A DNA stretch of 17,617 bases from DATGMS01 sp040905145. GTDB lineage: Bacteria; Bacteroidota; Bacteroidia; Cytophagales; Cyclobacteriaceae. Shown one piece after another: positions 7,755-13,240 of the stretch. Every line of letters begins with the position of its first letter. Positions within the stretch are counted from its first letter, which is position 1. The stretch lies in the NCBI GenBank assembly GCA_040905145.1, contig JBBDSC010000209.1:1-17617 (forward strand), in the 5' to 3' direction. The position numbers and the translations under genes are program-made. The notes below the pieces were generated by a model, which searched no databases, was not told the DNA's origin, and saw only the letters and a program-made list of their open reading frames with translations.

Positions 7755-7780
7755 ATGGCAGCTAAAAGCTGCCATTTTTT
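7755..7780 (+). terminator. Intrinsic terminator of the MFS-GMC branch
   Basis: A perfect 9-bp stem ATGGCAGCT/AGCTGCCAT with an AAA loop (7755-7775) is followed by a run of T to 7780. It sits 47 bases after the subunit-3 stop and before the protease-like gene, so it separates the sugar cluster from the next plus-strand unit. Confidence 0.88.
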
Positions 7781-7871
7781 ATTTAGTCTGGAATAAAAAG
7801 GAACTATGTTGGTACGTTTTGGCTTTTTATTCTTATACTGTACTATCATCAATATTGATAAACCCTATAGT

Positions 7872-8570
7872 ATGATAAAATTAACCTTGATTATATTGTT
7901 ATTATTTAATTTTCTTTTCACCTCCTCTCCTGCCTCAGATCAAAATATAGATTCAATAGAAAATATAGATCCATTGATAAATTCAAATGATGATGATCTG
8001 GAAAAATTTGCAATCAATAAAGTTATCCCCGAGGAAATTAAGAATATTACCCTGGAAGCACTGTCCTATTATCCTGAATTAATGGAGGTTGATATTGATT
8101 TTCAATTTCAGAAAAAGATAAGGGGTTCTGTGATGCAGGCCCAGCCTAAGATTGGTTCATTGATATTTAATAATAAAGAAAACCGGGCCTACAGAATTAA
8201 GATAAGCCGGTATTTGGAGTTGTATGATGAACTTTTGCCCATAGAGGAGCTCCCTGCTGAAGTGCTTTTGGGCTGGTTGGGTCATGAATTGGGACACATT
8301 AAGGACTACATAGATAGGAGTGCGGCAAATTTGATATCCTTTGGGGTGAAGTATTATTTGTCCAAGTCCTTTATGACAAAAGCGGAGGTTCAAGCAGATA
8401 GTTATACAGTATCCAATGGATTGGCAAACGAAATTATTGCTACAAAAAACTTTGTGCTTAATCATGAAAAGCTTCCTGAAAAGTATAAAAATAAGATCAA
8501 GGCACTTTACATGTCCCCCGGCGAGATTTTATCCCTGGTTGATGTGGAGGATGGGGATGAAGAGAATTAA
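7872..8570 (+). CDS. Secreted M48-like zinc metalloprotease candidate
   Basis: A 232-residue protein from ATG 7872 begins with a clean signal peptide (MIKLTLIILLLFNFLFTSSPA). The catalytic core shows a GHELGHIKD zinc motif (HExxH) and, about 45 residues later, AEVQADSYTV. There a Glu plus an ExxAD-type motif fits the third zinc ligand of gluzincin M48-like peptidases. Apart from this core no family was recognised, and the protein lacks the membrane segments of HtpX/Ste24. The acidic stretch after the signal (many Asp/Asn) and the Asp/Glu-rich tail (DVEDGDEEN) are unusual. A longer reading from ATG 7806, preceded by AAAAGGA, would add 22 residues before the signal and is possible. The gene stands alone between a terminator and a convergent gene. 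Substrate and physiological role are unknown. Confidence 0.72.
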   Translation: MIKLTLIILLLFNFLFTSSPASDQNIDSIENIDPLINSNDDDLEKFAINKVIPEEIKNITLEALSYYPELMEVDIDFQFQKKIRGSVMQAQPKIGSLIFNNKENRAYRIKISRYLELYDELLPIEELPAEVLLGWLGHELGHIKDYIDRSAANLISFGVKYYLSKSFMTKAEVQADSYTVSNGLANEIIATKNFVLNHEKLPEKYKNKIKALYMSPGEILSLVDVEDGDEEN

Positions 8571-8666
8571 AAAGGCGTATTGATGCCCTTAGACTTCCAA
8601 TGTGCTCTTTACTTTCCATTAAGGAGAAATGATCATCATTAACATAATCAATTTTATTTTTTTACC

Positions 8667-9386
8667 TTAAATTTTTGAAATATGATCCTTTTTCACAAAA
8701 GCTTCTTGATCCTCCCATTCTATTTGATACCAAATATCTATGGGAGATTTAATGATTACACGATGGCCTGGGCCAACCTTTTTGATCAAATTCCCTCCAG
8801 CTGAAGGCTGTGTCATAATTAATGAAGGATTTCCGGTAATGATACCTGTATCGGGCTTCTTAAGGAAATTGTTGCTTATAAATACGAGGAATACCAATAA
8901 TACGCTTGTAATAAAAAACCCTAACCTAAAGCCTTTCAATACCAGGGAAATTAAAGAGAGGATCAGTAGAACCGCTAAAGAGGAGGTAATTTCCTGGCTA
9001 TGATCAGTCAATATATTAAAAAACCGCTCTCTATCCGATACATTATATCCCGTTAATGTGGCTTGATTGGTCAATTCTTTGATTTTATTGGGGATTTGTG
9101 GAGTGGGGTTATGGTCGTAATATTTGGACAGGTAGAGGGTGGTCTTGGGATAGTCCCCTATTCCTTCTGATATAAAGGCCATTTTCAGAAGCATGGCGGG
9201 AGAGTATGCCTGGCCATCCTGGAGAATTCCCTCATAAAGCACTAAAGCTTCTTGGTAATTTTTGGAATTGAACAAAGAATCTGCTTTTTGGAGGACTTGG
9301 GTATTGGCTTGACAGTTAAAGCTTTGCATAAATGCAAGAAAGAATATAGCAAGTTTTGTAATAAAGATCTGCTGTAAGTTTGGCAT
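8667..9386 (-). CDS. TPR-like, two-transmembrane, SH3-domain protein
   Basis: From ATG 9386 the protein has 239 residues; a TTG at 9392 would add two. Layout: signal peptide (about 1-28); one or two TPR-like helical repeats with ADSLFNSKNYQEALVLYEGI (about 36-55) and a similar unit to about 100; two hydrophobic helices (about 135-150 and 155-172); and a C-terminal bacterial SH3-like fold (about 185-239) with GPGHRVIIKS and WYQIEWEDQEAFVKKDHI. This order resembles the BatE-type proteins of Bacteroidetes, which are usually in aerotolerance (Bat) operons. Here it is alone, with no BatA-D neighbours. Role inferred only loosely as an envelope scaffold or sensor. It is convergent with the protease-like gene, and the 96-base gap between them shows no strong terminator. 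Confidence 0.68.
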   Translation of the reverse strand: MPNLQQIFITKLAIFFLAFMQSFNCQANTQVLQKADSLFNSKNYQEALVLYEGILQDGQAYSPAMLLKMAFISEGIGDYPKTTLYLSKYYDHNPTPQIPNKIKELTNQATLTGYNVSDRERFFNILTDHSQEITSSLAVLLILSLISLVLKGFRLGFFITSVLLVFLVFISNNFLKKPDTGIITGNPSLIMTQPSAGGNLIKKVGPGHRVIIKSPIDIWYQIEWEDQEAFVKKDHISKI

Positions 9387-9463
9387 TTTCAAATGGGTCG
9401 CTTAAATTTGCAGTCCAATTACGGCAAAGATCGCTCAAAAAGCAAGATCATGGCAGCAAAAAT

Positions 9464-9538
9464 GATTTGATAGCTGAGTTTTGGTAGCGATCCCGGTTTT
9501 ATCGGGAGAATCCTGGGTTCAAGTCTTTCGAGTATTTA
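9464..9538 (+). pseudogene. Degenerate tRNA-Lys-like remnant
   Basis: Aligned by eye, this stretch follows tRNA order. GATT plus three bases is followed by TAGCT-AGTT--GGTAG (D arm), a perfect 5-bp stem TCCCG/CGGGA enclosing a 7-base loop GTTTTAT (anticodon TTT), a 5-base variable region GAATC, and CTGGG-TTCAAGT as T-arm start. It then fails. The 3' T-stem (CTTTC) does not pair with CTGGG, the acceptor ends do not pair, and no CCA follows. It ends 10 bases before the intact tRNA-Lys and shares its anticodon triplet and the TCCTGGGTTC-AG block. Best read as a decayed tandem tRNA copy. Chance resemblance is the alternative. Confidence 0.5.
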
Positions 9539-9548
9539 ATTATATTAT

Positions 9549-9624
9549 GATTCCGTAGCTCAGTTGGTAGAGCAATACACTTTTAATGTATGGGTCCTGG
9601 GTTCGAGCCCCAGCGGGATCACCA
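9549..9624 (+). tRNA. tRNA-Lys (anticodon UUU)
   Basis: A full cloverleaf can be drawn: acceptor GATTCCG/CGGGATC with one G-T pair, D arm GCTC...GAGC, and anticodon stem ATACA/TGTAT around loop CTTTTAA (anticodon TTT). The rest is variable loop GGGTC, T arm CTGGG-TTCGAGC-CCCAG, discriminator A at 9621 and encoded CCA at 9622-9624. It reads AAA/AAG lysine codons. A terminator follows at 9627. The gene marks the border between the sugar/envelope genes and the metal-efflux region. Confidence 0.96.
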
Positions 9625-9626
9625 AG

Positions 9627-9650
9627 GCCTCCGGGAAACCGGAGGCTTTT
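9627..9650 (+). terminator. Terminator of the tRNA-Lys transcript
   Basis: A perfect 8-bp GC-rich stem GCCTCCGG/CCGGAGGC with loop GAAA is followed by TTTT. It starts three bases after the tRNA CCA end. On the minus strand there is no T-tract, so it should not end the DUF305 gene efficiently. Confidence 0.9.
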
Positions 9651-9669
9651 GCGTTACATTTTTACAAAA

Positions 9670-9900
9670 CTATTCAGGCTGTCCATGCCCATTCCTGAAC
9701 CGGGCAAGTTCTATAATCTCTTCTTCCTGATGATCTATGATCATTTGAGCTTCCTCAAGTGCCATTTCTGCTGTTCCATATTTTAATTCTACTCTGGACA
9801 TATCTATCGCACCCTGGTGATGATGGATCATCATTTCCATAAAATCATAATCGGGGTCACTGGTATAATGCATTGCCTTCATGGCTTCATCCATTAACAT
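9670..9900 (-). CDS. DUF305 protein, probably 5'-truncated
   Basis: The 76-residue frame carries the DUF305 (PF03713) signature DPDYDFMEMMIHHHQGAIDM (16-34) and the helical EEAQMIIDHQEEEI segment. DUF305 proteins are His/Met-rich, usually exported, ferritin-like bundles often found with copper genes. Here there is no signal peptide, and the frame meets an in-frame TAG eight codons before the first ATG. The bases between TAG and ATG still look like coding sequence for the domain's front part. It therefore reads as the 3' remnant of a longer exported gene. A short cytoplasmic protein is the less likely alternative. It follows the cus operon in the same direction, 199 bases after cusB, which suits a metal-handling origin. 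Confidence 0.65.
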   Translation of the reverse strand: MLMDEAMKAMHYTSDPDYDFMEMMIHHHQGAIDMSRVELKYGTAEMALEEAQMIIDHQEEEIIELARFRNGHGQPE

Positions 9901-10018
9901 GCCACGCCAAAGCCAAATTCGCTATCGTAATTGATGGATAGGACCGAATGTTTTTGTTACAATATAGAAAGTGTAGACCGTGTATTGCCAGTCATCTTTA
10001 AAGGTCATATAATAAAGA

Positions 10019-10062
10019 CAATCGGCACCAGATAAATAATTGTTCAAGTCTGTTGCCGATTG
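10019..10062. repeat. 14-bp inverted repeat after the cus operon
   Basis: CAATCGGCACCAGA (10019-10032) pairs with TCTGTTGCCGATTG (10049-10062) with one mismatch, around a 16-base AT-rich loop. It lies 37 bases beyond the cusB stop and may act as a transcription stop or mRNA 3'-end protector. The sequence after it on the minus strand is only mildly T-rich (TCTTTATTAT), so termination is uncertain. Confidence 0.6.
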
Positions 10063-10099
10063 CCTTCAGGAAAGGATTCTTTCGGGTCTTTTAACCTAT

Positions 10100-11893
10100 T
10101 TATTTTATAACATCTTTTACTTCTCCGCAGGTGCGCATTTCTTCCCCCATAAAGGGGTTACGGATCTCTTTTACCTCACTGAGCCAATAAGCCCCTTTGT
10201 TATCATTGGCCATGGGGCAGAAATCCACATACAAAGTTTGTTCAGCGCCAAAAGCCTCTACAATTTTCACGAGCGGTTGGGAAAGGAAAGTAAAATTCTC
10301 CCGCTTCCCTTCCATAGAATCTGCCTCCTTACAAAGCTTGGTATGCTCAAATAAGAAACTTCTCTTTTCATCCCAAAAGGCTTTGGCGTTCCCGCTCAAT
10401 GAATTCCCATCCAGCTTTTCCAGGGCTGCCAACAAATCAGCACCATATCTGGCTGTTTCCTCCTCGTCGCCGTCCACCAGTCCGTTTTTTAGTTCAAGGA
10501 ATGCATCAACAACATCTTTAAGCTGCTCTTTAAAAGCTTCAGGTATTTCGCTACTCAGATCAACTGCTTCTTCCTCTACAAAATCCGAGGTTTCCATTTG
10601 ATCCCCCGGCATATCCATTCCAGGCATGGAACCACCTCCGCCACCACCCTCGGGGTTCATCATACTTGGCCTGCCCGATAACTGTACGGCGGCATCTACG
10701 GTAAAGGTGCCGTTGGTCACAATTTCCTCACCCGGTTCTAATCCCTCCTGTACCACATAGGAATCACCAAGCGATGGCCCTAATATGATTTCACGCAATT
10801 GAAATGCCACTCTTCCATTTATCTCATTTCTTACATATACAATGGATCTTTCCCCCGTCCACAAGACAGCCGATTTGGGTATGACCAGCTCCTGGGTTCC
10901 TGTTTGCCCAATGTTGTTTTGCACAACTCCCGAAGCAAACATCCCCGGTTTTAACCGCCCATCTTTATTATCCACCTCAACACGGGCCGTTGCCACCCGG
11001 GTTTGGGAATCAAGCAAAGGATCTACAAAACTTATGGTACCTTCAAATGTTTCCCCCGGAAAAGAATTTATGGTAAAATCTACTTCACTGCCTTCATTGA
11101 TCCAGGAAAGCTGACCTTCATAAAGATCAAATAGCACCCACACTTTTGAAAGATCGGAAATTTCATAAATAGGCATTCCCCGTTCTACATAATCCCCAAG
11201 GTCCACCATTTTTTCGGTAACGATTCCGTTTACATCTGCTCTTATTGAAAATCGCTCTAATGCCTGACCGCCTGCCACGATCTGCTCGATTTGTGCTTCA
11301 CCAATTTTCCAGTTTCTCAGTTTTTGCTTGGCGGCTTCAAACAATTCCGGCTGGTTTTCCCTTATGCTGGCTGCCTGTAACAATTCTTCCTGGGCTGTAA
11401 CCAGTTCAGGAGAGTACAAAGTTGCGAGGGTTTGCCCCCGGTTTACGCTCTCGCCCGTAAAGTTGATTGTCAATTGTTCTATCCTTCCCGGGATGTGTGT
11501 AGATTGAGAATAGGAATTCCTTTCATCGACCTGCACTTTTCCATTTAACCTTATTTTCCGGGATGCATCTCCCCGTCCTACAACCATCGTTTGTACATTG
11601 GCGAGTTTCATTGCGTTCTCGCTCATTTGATAACTACCCGGGTCATCTCCCGATTCTGTTGTTTCCAGCGGAATAAGGTCCATTCCGCAAATAGGGCAAT
11701 CCCCGGGTTCATTTTGGCGAATTTGGGGGTGCATGGAGCAGGTCCAAATTTGGTCTTCTGATGATGCTGTTTCTGTATGTTCGTGCTCATCTTCTTCAGA
11801 AGTTCCACCTCCACCAAAAAGCAACCAGCCCAATAACATTCCTATTACCAGAATACCAAGTGCCTTAACTAAGTTTTTATTTTTTGTTTTCAT
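10100..11893 (-). CDS. cusB: CusB-type RND periplasmic adaptor with heavy-metal-binding and DUF3347 domains
   Basis: This 597-residue adaptor of a metal RND pump links the inner-membrane CusA protein to the TolC-like outer-membrane protein. An N-terminal membrane anchor or signal (about 8-26) and a His/Glu-rich linker precede a heavy-metal-binding domain: WTCSMHP (50-56) and CPICGM (66-71). The barrel-sandwich, alpha-hairpin and beta-barrel parts of membrane fusion proteins span about 85-410 (for example NGIVTEKMVDLGDYVERGMPIYEI). A Gly/Met-rich linker (GGGGGGSMPGMDMPGDQM, about 417-433) leads to a C-terminal DUF3347 domain (about 450-597) with YVDFCPMANDNKGAYWLS and the MRTCGEV end. It starts 4 bases after the TolC-family gene, so translation is probably coupled. 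The metal motifs favour Cu(I)/Ag(I) over Co/Zn/Cd. Confidence 0.9.
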   Translation of the reverse strand: MKTKNKNLVKALGILVIGMLLGWLLFGGGGTSEEDEHEHTETASSEDQIWTCSMHPQIRQNEPGDCPICGMDLIPLETTESGDDPGSYQMSENAMKLANVQTMVVGRGDASRKIRLNGKVQVDERNSYSQSTHIPGRIEQLTINFTGESVNRGQTLATLYSPELVTAQEELLQAASIRENQPELFEAAKQKLRNWKIGEAQIEQIVAGGQALERFSIRADVNGIVTEKMVDLGDYVERGMPIYEISDLSKVWVLFDLYEGQLSWINEGSEVDFTINSFPGETFEGTISFVDPLLDSQTRVATARVEVDNKDGRLKPGMFASGVVQNNIGQTGTQELVIPKSAVLWTGERSIVYVRNEINGRVAFQLREIILGPSLGDSYVVQEGLEPGEEIVTNGTFTVDAAVQLSGRPSMMNPEGGGGGGSMPGMDMPGDQMETSDFVEEEAVDLSSEIPEAFKEQLKDVVDAFLELKNGLVDGDEEETARYGADLLAALEKLDGNSLSGNAKAFWDEKRSFLFEHTKLCKEADSMEGKRENFTFLSQPLVKIVEAFGAEQTLYVDFCPMANDNKGAYWLSEVKEIRNPFMGEEMRTCGEVKDVIK

Positions 11894-11897
11894 CTTT

Positions 11898-13139
11898 TTA
11901 CTCTGTTTTAGAGGATAAATATTCCATTTTTGCCTGTGCTGTTATTCCATTTTTCACTGCTTGCAGTTGTTGGGTTTTCAGCATTAAAATATCCTGGTTC
12001 ATTTGCAAAACCTCTTCAAAATCGCCCGTGGCATTGCTGAAGGCTGAAATCAACAACTCATTTGCCTGTTGGGAACTTCTTATTTGTTTGTCGTATAGGT
12101 CAAGCAATTTTTTCGATTTATTAAGCTCATAAAGGGTCATTTCGTAGGTGGAACGCAATTCGTTTTTTTGCATTTGTTGTTCCTGGTCCATAGCGGTGGC
12201 CATAAATTCGGCTTCTTTTCTCATAGCTTTGTATTTTTTCCTGAAAATGGGCAAACTCACAGAAACCATGGGCATTAGCATATCCTGGCCGTTCATGCCT
12301 TGCATCGCCATAGGGCTTTTAGACAGGATGGTATAATCCAGTCCCAAGCCGAGCATGGGCAAACCTTCTTTTCTTGCCACTTCTTCCTGGGTTTGGTAAG
12401 ATTCCTGTTGTTTTTCAAATTGCCTCACAGTTGGGTGGTCATCAAAAAAGATTTCCTCATCCACCAAAGCTTCATTTTCAGCAAAAATCAAGGTATCCTG
12501 AATTTCAACAATTTCTTCAGGCTCCCGGTTGAGCATCGCATTAAATTCAGCCTTTAAAGGCCTTAATTGGTCTTTGAGCAATTCAATTTCGGTAGATGCC
12601 CCATCACGTTCAATATCAATCCTCACCACATTGACCATTGCTGAATTTCCACTTCGGAAACCACTTAGCGTCAATTCCCGGTAAGAATTGAGGATTTCCA
12701 GGTTTTCTTCCTGAAGCTCAATGGTTTTACCGACTTCGTATAATTCCGCATACATTGATTTTACCCTGAACAACACATCGTTCCGTGCGTCCAAATACTG
12801 CTGAAATTTAGCTTCGGCCGTTAAATTGGCTGCATCTTCCTTTTTGCCCAATGTCCCGAACCAGGGAAACATTTGCATCAGCTGGAAATTTGCTTCCTCA
12901 GTGCCCATCAGTGTTTCCATACCTCCAAAGGCACTAGCCGTTAACGTGGGATCGGGCAAATTCGAGACCTGTGGCGATTTTTGCAATGCGGCTTCAAATT
13001 CGGCATAAGCCGCCTTTACCTTTGGGTTGTTTTCCGCGGCGATTTGCAGATAGGTGTCCAAATCCTGCTGGGCGGAAGCTTGACTTCCCAAGAACCTTAA
13101 TATAAGAGCTATAAACAGGCATTTTATGTTTGTTTTCAT
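11898..13139 (-). CDS. TolC-family outer-membrane efflux protein (CusC-like)
   Basis: This 413-residue protein begins with a signal peptide ending at about QASAQ (residue 24). Two outer-membrane-efflux repeats (PF02321) follow, rich in coiled-coil helices: about 30-215 with YLQIAAENNPKVKAAYAEFE, and about 225-410 with a second helical hairpin. This is the trimeric channel of the efflux system. It is somewhat shorter than the roughly 460 residues of E. coli CusC and lacks an obvious lipobox, so it is probably not lipidated. The Met-rich turn SPMAMQGMNGQDMLMPM (about 275-292) is notable in a copper/silver context. It lies between cusA and cusB. The gap to cusA is 101 bases and contains repeats, and the gap to cusB is 4 bases. 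Confidence 0.85.
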   Translation of the reverse strand: MKTNIKCLFIALILRFLGSQASAQQDLDTYLQIAAENNPKVKAAYAEFEAALQKSPQVSNLPDPTLTASAFGGMETLMGTEEANFQLMQMFPWFGTLGKKEDAANLTAEAKFQQYLDARNDVLFRVKSMYAELYEVGKTIELQEENLEILNSYRELTLSGFRSGNSAMVNVVRIDIERDGASTEIELLKDQLRPLKAEFNAMLNREPEEIVEIQDTLIFAENEALVDEEIFFDDHPTVRQFEKQQESYQTQEEVARKEGLPMLGLGLDYTILSKSPMAMQGMNGQDMLMPMVSVSLPIFRKKYKAMRKEAEFMATAMDQEQQMQKNELRSTYEMTLYELNKSKKLLDLYDKQIRSSQQANELLISAFSNATGDFEEVLQMNQDILMLKTQQLQAVKNGITAQAKMEYLSSKTE

Positions 13140-13202
13140 CGTTCTGTTATTTTCTGCAATCCCGGTAGCTATCGGTATTGTAGGTATTATTTTTTATTAC
13201 TT

Positions 13203-13235
13203 AAGACCTACAAGGTTTTTAAAAACTTGCAGGAC
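13203..13235. repeat. Near-palindromic AT-centred repeat (CCTACAAGG type)
   Basis: CCTACAAGGTTTTT (13207-13220) faces AAAAACTTGCAGG (13221-13233), an inverted repeat with one missing base and one mismatch. The form matches a class of extragenic palindromes I recall from many Bacteroidetes genomes, with ACCTNCAAGG arms around a T5A5 centre. It lies between the cusA stop and the cusC start, inside the operon, where it could form an mRNA hairpin. Confidence 0.6.
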
Positions 13236-13240
13236 GGGAG

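Noticed and set aside
9586..9786. Plus-strand open frame starting inside tRNA-Lys
   Set aside because: It begins within the tRNA, runs through its terminator and is antisense to the DUF305 domain.
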